Shown here one piece after another: positions 1 to 7,309 of a stretch of DNA of 18,164 nt. Made by a program: the position numbers and the translations under genes. The DNA comes from Desulfuromusa sp. Its GTDB lineage: Bacteria; Desulfobacterota; Desulfuromonadia; Desulfuromonadales; Geopsychrobacteraceae. The notes under the pieces are model-generated. The model did no database searches, was not told the DNA's origin, and saw only the letters and a list, made by a program, of their open reading frames with translations. Position 1 is the stretch's first letter. Each line of letters opens with the position of its first letter. The stretch spans positions 1 through 18,164 of the forward strand of contig JAKIUD010000066.1 in the NCBI GenBank assembly GCA_021647765.1, in the 5' to 3' direction.

Positions 1-136
1 GAACAGGGGGCATTGCTGAGAGAATTTGAGAAAATTGCGATCCGCAAAAAAATACACTTATCAGCAGGAATAATGAAATAAACTGAAAAAACTGTCAGAA
101 CCTGAGCCACTATATGAAATATCCAGATGCAGAAGC

Positions 137-163
137 AAAAAAAAGGGGTCACAAAGTGACCCC
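137..163 (-). terminator. Intrinsic terminator of the dcw operon, downstream of ftsZ
   Basis: On the minus strand a perfect 8-bp GC-rich stem (GGGGTCAC / GTGACCCC, plus-strand 145-163) with a 3-nt loop is followed directly by eight T residues (plus-strand A run 137-144). This is a textbook Rho-independent terminator for leftward transcription, lying about 150 nt beyond the ftsZ stop. On the plus strand there is no T run after the hairpin, so it should work in one direction only. It marks the likely 3' end of the mraZ-to-ftsZ transcript. Confidence 0.9.
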
Positions 164-316
164 AGTGACGAGGGAGTCGTCGGGAATTCATATCATAAGT
201 ACAGAAAGCTGTACATCTGCCGGGCGGAGAACCGGCTTGCATTACATAGAAAAAATGTTATTGACCTTCCTGTGGAGTAAACAATCAATACTCTTCAGGA
301 CAAGCAAGATTTACCC
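164..316 (-). other. Structured 3' untranslated region of ftsZ
   Basis: No gene is supported here. Read on the minus strand, the spacer between the ftsZ stop and the terminator contains several short inverted repeats: TATTGA/TCAATA (259-264 with 285-290), GCCGG/CCGGC (219-223 with 232-236), a perfect GTACAG/CTGTAC stem with a 4-nt loop (199-214), and GACGA/TCGTC with a 5-nt loop (167-181), followed by the terminator hairpin. This could be a structured 3' UTR, the source of a 3'-end small RNA, or the leader of a gene lying left of the window. It did not match any riboswitch class I could recognise. Confidence 0.4.
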
Positions 317-1498
317 TCAATCCACTCTACGGCGGAGGAAAGTTGGAATATCAAATTGTTCGTCATCAACAAATAAATCACGAGCCTGATTAGACAGATC
401 GCGCGTCCTGCGGCTGCTTGAAGACATCGGTTGCTGATTGCGGATATGGGTCGGAATATCCAGATCAACCTTGGCACTCACCTGTGCCAGCGTTTGTGAA
501 CGTTGATCAACAATATCTGCAATATTGCGTTTTTCTTCAAAAACTTCCCCAAATCCGGTAGCGATTGCCGTAATTTTGATTTTATCACCAAGGGATTCAT
601 CAATCACCAGACCGACAATAATATTGGCATCTTCATGGACTTTTTCGTGAATAATGGTTGAAGCTTCTTCAAATTCTTCCATAGTCATGCTCGAAGATCC
701 TGAAATATTGACCAGAACCCCCATTGCACCGGAGATATCAACTTCTTCGAGCAGCGGACTGCTGATTGCGTTGTGTGCCGCCTCAGCAGCGCGCCGTTCA
801 CCTTCAGCAATGCCGATTCCCATCATCGCCATACCGTGATTGCTCATCACCGTACGCACATCGGCAAAGTCGACATTGATTAAACCTTCGGTTGTGATGA
901 GATCAGAGATCCCCTGAACCGCTTGGCGTAAAACATCATCAGCCGGCTTAAATGCGTCCAGAATACTCATATGCTTACCAGCAAGGCCGAGCAATCGATC
1001 ATTGGGGACAACGACGAGAGAATCAACGACTTCGCGCAGTTCGGCAATACCAGCTTCTGCCCGCTTCATCCGCTGACGACCCTCACGGGTAAACGGCTTG
1101 GTTACAACACCGACAGTGAGTGCACCGGCCTCTTTTGCCGCCGCCGCAATAATTGGCGCGGCGCCGGTTCCAGTACCACCGCCCATACCGGCGGCAACAA
1201 AAATCATATCGGCACCTTCAAACATTTCAACCAGACGTTGTTTATCTTCTTCTGCCGCCTGCCGGCCGATTTCCGGGTTTGCACCAGCTCCCAACCCTTT
1301 GGTCAGATGGCCACCAAGTTGAACCTTCATCCCAGCTTCACTGCGCCGCAATGCTTGAGCATCGGTATTTGCAGCGAGAAATTCGACCCCTTCAACATTG
1401 CTACGGATCATCGTATTGACCGCATTTCCACCCCCGCCGCCAACACCGATCACCTTAATTTTAGCGGTTTGATCCAATGCTGCTTCAAACTGAAACAT
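317..1498 (-). CDS. ftsZ: Cell division GTPase FtsZ
   Basis: FtsZ is the tubulin-like GTPase that polymerises into the cytoplasmic Z-ring at midcell and recruits the divisome. Numbered from the MFQFE start (393 aa), the protein shows the N-terminal glycine-rich GGGGGNAVN loop (residues 19-27), the tubulin signature GGGTGTG (106-112), the T7 synergy loop NVDFADV (208-214) that completes the GTPase site of the next subunit, and a short variable linker. It ends in the conserved C-terminal peptide FDIPTFLRRR, the docking site for FtsA and other partners. Family proteins usually begin at MFxFE, which favours the ATG at 1498, preceded by GAGGGAG. A second in-frame ATG at 1519, seven codons upstream, has an equally good AGGGAGGG site, so the start is not certain. 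It is the last gene of the cluster and the only one separated from its neighbour by a long spacer. Confidence 0.97.
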   Translation of the reverse strand: MFQFEAALDQTAKIKVIGVGGGGGNAVNTMIRSNVEGVEFLAANTDAQALRRSEAGMKVQLGGHLTKGLGAGANPEIGRQAAEEDKQRLVEMFEGADMIFVAAGMGGGTGTGAAPIIAAAAKEAGALTVGVVTKPFTREGRQRMKRAEAGIAELREVVDSLVVVPNDRLLGLAGKHMSILDAFKPADDVLRQAVQGISDLITTEGLINVDFADVRTVMSNHGMAMMGIGIAEGERRAAEAAHNAISSPLLEEVDISGAMGVLVNISGSSSMTMEEFEEASTIIHEKVHEDANIIVGLVIDESLGDKIKITAIATGFGEVFEEKRNIADIVDQRSQTLAQVSAKVDLDIPTHIRNQQPMSSSSRRTRDLSNQARDLFVDDEQFDIPTFLRRRVD

Positions 1499-1539
1499 GA
1501 CTCCCTCTTGATTAGGCATAACGCCCTCCCTGTTGCTGC

Positions 1540-1568
1540 GTTTTCAGCTTCTCCGCGAAGCTGAAAAC
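1540..1568 (-). promoter_or_regulatory. Stem-loop in the ftsZ leader
   Basis: A perfect 11-bp inverted repeat (GTTTTCAGCTT / AAGCTGAAAAC) with a 7-nt loop lies 21 nt upstream of the distal ftsZ ATG (1519) and just before its Shine-Dalgarno. It is followed by GCAGCAAC rather than a T run, so it is not an intrinsic terminator. If the promoter proposed at 1571-1599 is used, the hairpin would sit at or near the 5' end of the ftsZ mRNA, where it could stabilise the message or affect ribosome access. As DNA, the palindrome overlapping the predicted start site could instead be an operator. The structure is seen; its role is inferred. Confidence 0.6.
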
Positions 1569-1570
1569 TA

Positions 1571-1599
1571 GTTATATTTAAGTGAATGCAACCTACCAA
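1571..1599 (-). promoter_or_regulatory. Candidate private promoter of ftsZ
   Basis: On the minus strand TTGGTA (plus 1594-1599; 4 of 6 matches to TTGACA) is followed after exactly 17 bp by TATAAC (plus 1571-1576; 5 of 6 matches to TATAAT). Transcription would start near 1564, giving a leader of about 45 nt to the distal ftsZ ATG. The surrounding spacer is AT-rich, so chance matches are possible, and a second AT-rich -10-like stretch lies around 1635-1645. A separate ftsZ promoter downstream of ftsA fits the unusually long gap. Confidence 0.45.
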
Positions 1600-1750
1600 C
1601 ATCTTAATTAACTTACAAGTATTTTATGAGTAATTATCATATAATTATGCTGCTTTTACCGTTATTCATTGATGATTAAGAAAAAGCTTCCTTCTACAAG
1701 ACCTGGTGTTTTTTCTCGCCACAATGGATACATATGGTATGTTGAGATTT

Positions 1751-1778
1751 TGAAAAAATTCCTTGGAAGGATTTTTCA
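1751..1778 (-). terminator. Terminator-like inverted repeat after ftsA
   Basis: Starting about 18 nt after the ftsA stop, the minus strand reads TGAAAAATCCTT, CC, then AAGGAATTTTTTCA. This is an inverted repeat with one extra base on each side, ending in six T residues; the plus strand ends in five. The stem is AT-rich and the loop small, so it would be a weak terminator or attenuator that reduces rather than stops read-through into ftsZ. Confidence 0.4.
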
Positions 1779-1795
1779 ATTTCAGCAAATACCAA

Positions 1796-3025
1796 TCAGA
1801 AAAACTCACCAAACCACTCTTTCATCCGCCGTGTAACACGCTCAAATACGTTCTTTTCTCCTATCTTGAAGTTCTGCACTTTCGTGTTCATGCTGCCATA
1901 TTTGACCAAGCCAACTCCGGTCGCATAAATGGGCGAGTTCACAACATCGGTCAGACCACCAATATTCAAAGGATTACCGCGTCGTACCGGAAGATTAAAA
2001 ATCTGCTCTGCCAATTCTGGCATCCCGGGCAAAATTGCACTACCACCAGTAATCACGATTCCCGACGCGATTAAATCTCCATAACCACTCTTGGTAATTT
2101 CCCGATTGACCAGTGAAAAAATTTCTTCGACCCGTGGTTCCAGAATTTCTGCCAATAATTGTCGTGATAGAATCCGTGCTTCACGACCACCAACAGATGG
2201 AACCTCGATGGTTTCATCTTTACCGACCATAGAAGTTAAACAGCAACCGTATGCCTGTTTGATCTTCTCCGCTTCTGCCATGGGGGTTCGTAAGCCTACA
2301 GCAATATCGTTAGTTAAATGATCACCGCCGATCGACAGAACCGAGGTGTGTTTAATTGCCCCTTCCGAAAAAATCGCGATGTCAGCTGTTCCACCCCCAA
2401 TATCGACCAACGCAACACCCAAATCTTTTTCATCCGATGACAGAACCGCTTCACTGCTGGCGAGTTGCTCCAGGACAATATCCGCAACGTCAGCTCCCGC
2501 CCGATTACAACTCTTGATAATATTCTGGGCACTGGCAACCGCTCCAGTAACGATATGAACTTTTGCCTCCAGACGCACGCCACTCATTCCCAGCGGTTCA
2601 CGGATGCCGTCCTGATCATCAATGATAAATTCTTGGGGTAAAATATGCATAACCTCACGATCCATTGGAATCGCTATCGCCTTGGCCGCATCGATCACTC
2701 GCTGCAAGTCTTCACTGGTGACCTCGCGGTTTTTGATTGCAATCACCCCCTGTGAATTCAACCCTTTGATATGACCACCGGCAATTCCGGCAAAAACTGA
2801 TTTAATTTCGCAACCGGCCATCAATTCGGCTTCACGGATGGCCTTTTGTATTGCCGCAACAGTGCTTTCGATATTGATGACAACACCCTTGCGCAGTCCT
2901 TTTGAAGGGCTCGTCCCAATACCGACAACCTCCAAACCCTCCTCGGTCATATTACCAACAATACAGCAGATTTTTGTGGTACCGATATCGAGTCCAACAA
3001 TTAAATTTTCTGATCTTTTACTCAT
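1796..3025 (-). CDS. ftsA: Cell division protein FtsA
   Basis: FtsA is an actin-like ATPase that tethers FtsZ filaments to the inner membrane and recruits later division proteins. The 409-aa protein shows the phosphate-1 motif DIGTTK (residues 13-18), the FtsA-specific 1C (SHS2) region roughly between 85 and 165, the phosphate-2 motif VDIGGGTADIAIF (207-219), the adenosine motif GIVITGGSAIL (322-332), and a C-terminal amphipathic helix (about 393-409, rich in Arg/Lys, Trp and Phe) typical of the membrane-targeting sequence. The ATG start is preceded by AAGGGGG at good spacing. It follows ftsQ after 15 bp, and a terminator-like repeat follows its stop. Confidence 0.97.
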   Translation of the reverse strand: MSKRSENLIVGLDIGTTKICCIVGNMTEEGLEVVGIGTSPSKGLRKGVVINIESTVAAIQKAIREAELMAGCEIKSVFAGIAGGHIKGLNSQGVIAIKNREVTSEDLQRVIDAAKAIAIPMDREVMHILPQEFIIDDQDGIREPLGMSGVRLEAKVHIVTGAVASAQNIIKSCNRAGADVADIVLEQLASSEAVLSSDEKDLGVALVDIGGGTADIAIFSEGAIKHTSVLSIGGDHLTNDIAVGLRTPMAEAEKIKQAYGCCLTSMVGKDETIEVPSVGGREARILSRQLLAEILEPRVEEIFSLVNREITKSGYGDLIASGIVITGGSAILPGMPELAEQIFNLPVRRGNPLNIGGLTDVVNSPIYATGVGLVKYGSMNTKVQNFKIGEKNVFERVTRRMKEWFGEFF

Positions 3026-3040
3026 GACACCCCCTTGGTA

Positions 3041-3889
3041 TCAGCCTTTGGCCAGTTGTTTAAGTCTTTCAATTCGCACAATTACTTTTTCGTCAACATT
3101 CAGATCAATATAATCGAGCATCTGCAATTTTGGTTGCAGCTGGGTATAAATTCGTTCCAATCGATCCAGCTTCCGGCTATAATCAGCATAGCCCAGCTTC
3201 ACCTTGACCCCACCTTCCAGAGTATAAAGTGACAACCCCACCCGTGGTTCAAAATGGACTTCAGATACTTGGTCAAGGCTGAATAATTTGCGTTGTTTTA
3301 AGTCTGCTAACAGCCCGACAATCTGCCGCAGTTGCTGTGCATACTCGGCATCGTGTCTCTGTGCTTTAGTGTAATCAAACCCGGTAATAACTGGATAATC
3401 CAGACGGTCTGCAGCATCGAGCACCTTAAAAATTTGTCCCTGACTATCCAGATAATAGAGATAACCCAAATTGATAATCGCAACGGGTTGCCGCTCTTCC
3501 AGATTAATCAGCAACTGACTGGGGAATATTCGCTGTACGTGCGCACTTTGCACCCAAGGATTCTCTTCAATTTTGCGCCCGATCAAACCAAGATCCAGAT
3601 TGAACGTGTTGACTCCCGTTTGGATATCAGAAAGAGCCACCACCTGATTCTTGTTGAGGCGATGATTCCCTTGTACAGCAACCTGTTCAACTCGAAACAG
3701 ATCAGAGGCCAACAACAGTTGCGTAACAAAAAAACCTCCAACAACAATCAAAACCGCACTGAAAACAGTCACTCCAATACGCAGTATTCGATGCAGTGAC
3801 TTGCGCCAATTTATCGGCTTCTTCTTCTGTTTAAGCCGGTTCTGACGCATCTTTTTGGTAGTTTTCCGATTTTTTTTCAGATCACGCAT
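3041..3889 (-). CDS. ftsQ: Cell division protein FtsQ (POTRA domain)
   Basis: FtsQ is a single-pass inner-membrane divisome protein that connects early cytoplasmic components to FtsL/FtsB and the FtsW-FtsI synthase. The 282-aa protein has a strongly basic cytoplasmic N-terminus (residues 1-30, many Lys and Arg), one transmembrane helix at about 37-60, a POTRA domain at about 65-133 (containing FRVEQVAVQGNHRL and the ENPWVQSAHVQRIFP segment), and then the periplasmic FtsQ/DivIB beta domain. The sequence is divergent, as is normal for this family, so the call rests on domain order plus the position between ddl and ftsA. Its ATG lies 9 bp after the ddl stop, with a modest GAGAG ribosome site. 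Confidence 0.93.
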   Translation of the reverse strand: MRDLKKNRKTTKKMRQNRLKQKKKPINWRKSLHRILRIGVTVFSAVLIVVGGFFVTQLLLASDLFRVEQVAVQGNHRLNKNQVVALSDIQTGVNTFNLDLGLIGRKIEENPWVQSAHVQRIFPSQLLINLEERQPVAIINLGYLYYLDSQGQIFKVLDAADRLDYPVITGFDYTKAQRHDAEYAQQLRQIVGLLADLKQRKLFSLDQVSEVHFEPRVGLSLYTLEGGVKVKLGYADYSRKLDRLERIYTQLQPKLQMLDYIDLNVDEKVIVRIERLKQLAKG

Positions 3890-3898
3890 GTTGCTCTC

Positions 3899-4834
3899 TT
3901 ATTTATCCAAATCGGCATCAAGTAATATTTGCTCAACCAGTTGTGGGAAATCAATCCCGGCAGCCTGAGCTGCTTTCGGCAGAAGGCTGGTTTCTGTCAT
4001 ACCCGGGATGGTGTTAATTTCAATGCAATAAAATTCTCGCTTACGGAACATGAAATCAACCCGGGCGGCACCTCGACAGCCAAGAATACGGCAAGCTTTA
4101 ACTGCCGCTTGTTGCACCAGCTGATAGATGTCTGCATCGATTGGAGCCGGCAACAGATATTCTGTATCACCAGAATCATATTTTGCTTGATAATCATAAA
4201 ATCCACTTTTCGGAACAATTTTAATGACCGGTAATGCCTTACCGTTTAATACCGAAACAGTTAACTCGGAACCGTCAATAAAATCTTCAAGCAGAACTGT
4301 TCCATCGAGGGTGGCAGCCAGATCCACACCTGAGCGTAAATCTTGGCTATTTTTCGCAATGGTGATACCAATGGTTGACCCTTCACGTGAGGGCTTAACC
4401 ACCAGGGGTAAATGGTGACAACGCTTAAGCAGATCAGCCACTGAGTCACCGGGTCGCATAAAATCAAATCCGGGTGTTGATAATTCATGGTAGCACAGCA
4501 ACTGCTTGGTCACGACCTTATCGATCGCCACGCTGGAGGCCAGCACGCCGCTACCGGTGTAGGGAATCTGCATCATCTCCAGTAACCCCTGGACGCGACC
4601 GTCCTCGCCAAAACGACCATGGAGAGCAATAAAAGCAACCTCGATAGCCGCTTTTTCCAATTGTTGCGGCAGATCATAGTGAACATCTATTCCAACTGCA
4701 TCGTAACCAAGTTGTTGTAAAGCTCGCAGAGAAGCAGTTCCGGTTTTCAAAGATATTTCTCGTTCTGCTGACATTCCCCCCAGCAAAACTCCAATTTTCT
4801 TTGTAGACAGCTCTTTTTGCGAGAAAGAAATCAT
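3899..4834 (-). CDS. ddl: D-alanine--D-alanine ligase
   Basis: Ddl is a cytoplasmic ATP-grasp enzyme that joins two D-alanines to make the dipeptide MurF adds to the peptidoglycan precursor. The 311-aa product has the N-terminal GVLLGGMSAEREISL motif (15-29), HGRFGEDG (72-79), the KPSREGSTIGI phosphate-binding stretch (147-157), FYDYQAKY (212-219) with the Tyr-Lys pair of D-Ala-D-Ala rather than D-Ala-D-Lac enzymes, and the metal-binding RVDFM and EINTIPGMT (272-280). I chose the ATG at 4834 because it overlaps the murC stop as ATGA and gives the usual family length. An upstream in-frame TTG at 4879 would add 15 residues and run further into murC. murB, often found just upstream of ddl, is absent here. 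Confidence 0.96.
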   Translation of the reverse strand: MISFSQKELSTKKIGVLLGGMSAEREISLKTGTASLRALQQLGYDAVGIDVHYDLPQQLEKAAIEVAFIALHGRFGEDGRVQGLLEMMQIPYTGSGVLASSVAIDKVVTKQLLCYHELSTPGFDFMRPGDSVADLLKRCHHLPLVVKPSREGSTIGITIAKNSQDLRSGVDLAATLDGTVLLEDFIDGSELTVSVLNGKALPVIKIVPKSGFYDYQAKYDSGDTEYLLPAPIDADIYQLVQQAAVKACRILGCRGAARVDFMFRKREFYCIEINTIPGMTETSLLPKAAQAAGIDFPQLVEQILLDADLDK

Positions 4835-6216
4835 CCCTGAATAGCTTTCTTTTGCAGTTTTTCTGCTAACAAATGACAAACTTGATTGACATTACCTGCC
4901 CCCAGCGTCACCACCATATCGCCCGGCTCAACAATTTCAGCAACATAATCACTCACCTCTTCCAAGCTGGCCCGGTAAGTCACTGCTTTATGACCATGCT
5001 CAACAATTCCCTGAGCCAATGCCTCACCAGTTGCCCCTTCTAGCGGTTCTTCTCCCGCAGCATAAACATCCGTCACAACCAATTGATCCGCCTGATAAAA
5101 CGCGGTTAAAAAATCCTCGAATAATGCTGCCGTTCGCGTGTAGCGATGGGGTTGAAAAACTGCAATAACCCGTTTATTCCAACCACTTTTTGCTGCTCCA
5201 AGTGTGGCTTTGATCTCAGCTGGATGGTGACCATAATCATCAACAATCATGATATTGTCGATTTCGTCCCGCAATTCAAACCGGCGTTGCAGGCCACCAA
5301 AATTTCGGAACCCGCCAATGATTGTCTGGAATGGAATCTCTAACTCATGGGCAACAGCAATCACTGACAGAGCATTCAATACATTGTGTCGACCGGGCAT
5401 CCGGAAAGAGATTCTCCCCATTTCCTCACCCTGGTAAAAAGCACTGAAGCTGGTTCGCCCCTGACGATGTTGAATGTCCTCAGCATAAAAATCGGCCTGA
5501 CTGGTAAAACCGTAGGTAATATAGCGTTTTTTAACCTGTGGAAGAATATCCTGAATATTCGAATCTTCCAGACAGAGAACAGCACGCCCATAAAAAGGAA
5601 CCTTGTTAATGAAATCGATAAAAATCTGCTTGATTTCCTCAATTCCCGAATAAAAATCAAGGTGGTCCGCATCGATATTGGTCACGACAGCAATGGTAGG
5701 CGCCAAATGCATAAAAGAGCCGTCCGACTCATCCGCTTCGGCAACCAAAAATTTACCCCGACCCAACTTGGCATTAGAGCCAAAGGCATCTAACTTTCCA
5801 CCAATAACCGCCGTGGGATCGATCCCGGCATGTTGCAATACTACCGACATCATACTTGTTGTGGTGGTTTTTCCATGCGTCCCGGCAATGGCGATGCCAT
5901 ATTTCATCCGCATCAGTTCTGCCAGCATCTCCGCCCGAGGAATCACCGCAATATGTTGACGTAATGCTTCAATAACCTCGGGATTATCCCCTTTTACTGC
6001 GGTTGAGGTCACAACCACATCAACTTCTATAATATTTTCAGCGTGATGGCCGATGACAATTTCGCCACCAAGCTCAGCCAGTCTACGGGTAGTATCCGAC
6101 TCGCGCAGATCTGAGCCAGAAACCCGGTAATCAAGGTTCAGCAACAACTCGGCAATTCCACTCATGCCGATTCCGCCGATTCCGACAAAGTGGATTTTTT
6201 TGATCCGTCCGTACAT
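4831..6216 (-). CDS. murC: UDP-N-acetylmuramate--L-alanine ligase MurC
   Basis: MurC adds the first amino acid, L-alanine, to UDP-MurNAc using ATP in the cytoplasm. The 461-aa protein has the N-terminal Rossmann motif HFVGIGGIGMSGIAELL (9-25), the ATP-binding loop AGTHGKTTTT (111-120), the central Mur-ligase AEADESDGSF (159-168) and NIDADHLDFY, GRHNVLNALS (275-284), and YGHHPAEIKAT (328-338), which is characteristic of MurC among the Mur ligases. Its length matches the family. The ATG has a strong GGAGGG site ending 8 nt upstream. It starts 2 bp beyond the murG TAA (1 bp between them) and its TGA overlaps the ddl ATG, implying translational coupling on both sides. Confidence 0.98.
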   Translation of the reverse strand: MYGRIKKIHFVGIGGIGMSGIAELLLNLDYRVSGSDLRESDTTRRLAELGGEIVIGHHAENIIEVDVVVTSTAVKGDNPEVIEALRQHIAVIPRAEMLAELMRMKYGIAIAGTHGKTTTTSMMSVVLQHAGIDPTAVIGGKLDAFGSNAKLGRGKFLVAEADESDGSFMHLAPTIAVVTNIDADHLDFYSGIEEIKQIFIDFINKVPFYGRAVLCLEDSNIQDILPQVKKRYITYGFTSQADFYAEDIQHRQGRTSFSAFYQGEEMGRISFRMPGRHNVLNALSVIAVAHELEIPFQTIIGGFRNFGGLQRRFELRDEIDNIMIVDDYGHHPAEIKATLGAAKSGWNKRVIAVFQPHRYTRTAALFEDFLTAFYQADQLVVTDVYAAGEEPLEGATGEALAQGIVEHGHKAVTYRASLEEVSDYVAEIVEPGDMVVTLGAGNVNQVCHLLAEKLQKKAIQG

Positions 6217-6217
6217 T

Positions 6218-7309
6218 TTATATTCCCTCCACCAACGGTATCCCGAGCAAACGGCGACACTCGTTCAATATCCGTTCAGCAGCACCTGGAAAATTAAGTT
6301 GTCGTCCTTGTTCAGCCATCCGTTGCAATGTTTGCCGATCTGCCAATAAATTTTTCACCAATAGTGCCAGTGATTCGGGAACCAATTCGTTTTGTGGCAA
6401 TAATATTGCCGCACCAACAGCTTCCAGCGCCTTTGCATTAGCTGTCTGGTGATCTCCCGCAGCAGATGGGAACGGAATCAATATCGCTGCTCGACCACAG
6501 GCTGCCAATTCTGCCAGAGTCGTCGCTCCGGCACGGCATATAACTAAACTCGCCTGACGATAAGCATTGGCCATATCATCAATGAAAGGAACCACTTGCT
6601 CAGGATCAAACCCTGCGTCACGATAACCCTGCTGTACTTCCAGGAAATCTTCTTCGCCACTTTGGTGGAGAATTTCTGGTCGACGTTCCCACCCTTTCAA
6701 AAATGGGAGCATTTCAATCACCGCATGATTAATCGCCCTGGCTCCTCGACTGCCACCAAAAATCAATAACTTCCCGTGCTGTGGTATTTTTTCTGCAACT
6801 GATTCCAGACCATGTCTTAATGGATTGCCGGTAACGACGGTTTTACTCCGCTTGAACCCACTGCCAGTTTCTGGAAATGAGAGACAGATTAATTTTGCCC
6901 ACCTCCCGAGCAGTCTATTGCTTAAACCGGGAATCGCATTCTGTTCATGGATCAGGTAGGGAACACCAGTCATTTTGGCTATTAGCAAGACCGGAACCGA
7001 GGCATACCCGCCCACGCCAATAACTAAATCGGGTTTAAAATTACGCAATATTATCTTTGCCTGGATAAGACTCTTAATTAGTTTTGGCACTAATTCAACC
7101 CTGCCACGCCATCCACGACCCACAACTCCAACCATATCCACCGTTGCCAAAGGGAGTCCCAATTTAGGGAGGAGGCGCTGCTCTAATCCTCGTCTGGTCC
7201 CAACAAATAGTACCGCTGCCGTTTCCTCTTGCTTAAGCAGACGTTGAGCTAATGCGACTGCCGGGAAAAGATGTCCTCCGGTTCCGCCACCGGCGAGCAT
7301 CAGCCTCAT
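6218..7309 (-). CDS. murG: UDP-GlcNAc--undecaprenyl-pyrophosphoryl-MurNAc-pentapeptide transferase MurG
   Basis: MurG is a GT28 glycosyltransferase on the inner face of the cytoplasmic membrane that converts lipid I to lipid II. The 363-aa protein shows the N-terminal G-loop GGGTGGHLFP (7-16), GVGGYASVP (98-106), HEQNAIPG (121-128), the C-domain G-loop GGSRGA (185-190), RAGATTLAEL (259-268) and the DHQTANA (286-292) nucleotide-sugar contact region. The open frame extends 70 codons further into ftsW, but homology, the AGAGGT ribosome site and an ATGA overlap with the ftsW stop all favour the ATG at 7309. Confidence 0.97.
   Translation of the reverse strand: MRLMLAGGGTGGHLFPAVALAQRLLKQEETAAVLFVGTRRGLEQRLLPKLGLPLATVDMVGVVGRGWRGRVELVPKLIKSLIQAKIILRNFKPDLVIGVGGYASVPVLLIAKMTGVPYLIHEQNAIPGLSNRLLGRWAKLICLSFPETGSGFKRSKTVVTGNPLRHGLESVAEKIPQHGKLLIFGGSRGARAINHAVIEMLPFLKGWERRPEILHQSGEEDFLEVQQGYRDAGFDPEQVVPFIDDMANAYRQASLVICRAGATTLAELAACGRAAILIPFPSAAGDHQTANAKALEAVGAAILLPQNELVPESLALLVKNLLADRQTLQRMAEQGRQLNFPGAAERILNECRRLLGIPLVEGI

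Noticed and set aside
1..81. Rightward open frame of 26 codons from the window edge to a TAA, possibly the C-terminus of a convergent gene
   Set aside because: An open run this short is expected by chance, and the peptide matches no family I recognise.
70..98. Leftward promoter-like pair CTGACA, 17 bp, CATTAT
   Set aside because: The -10 matches only 4 of 6 bases and no leftward gene is visible before the window ends, so it cannot be supported.
219..300. Resemblance of the ftsZ 3' region to a cyclic-di-GMP (GEMM) riboswitch (ACAGGAAGG and GCAAGCC pieces)
   Set aside because: The second half of the motif and the tetraloop-receptor arrangement are not present; similarity is limited to short words.
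971..1564. Long rightward open frame opposite ftsZ (197 codons)
   Set aside because: It is the antisense shadow of ftsZ, with low-complexity composition, no domain and no ribosome site.
4835..4879. TTG start giving a longer Ddl
   Set aside because: It would use a rare start codon inside murC, while the ATG at 4834 forms an ATGA overlap and gives the normal family length.
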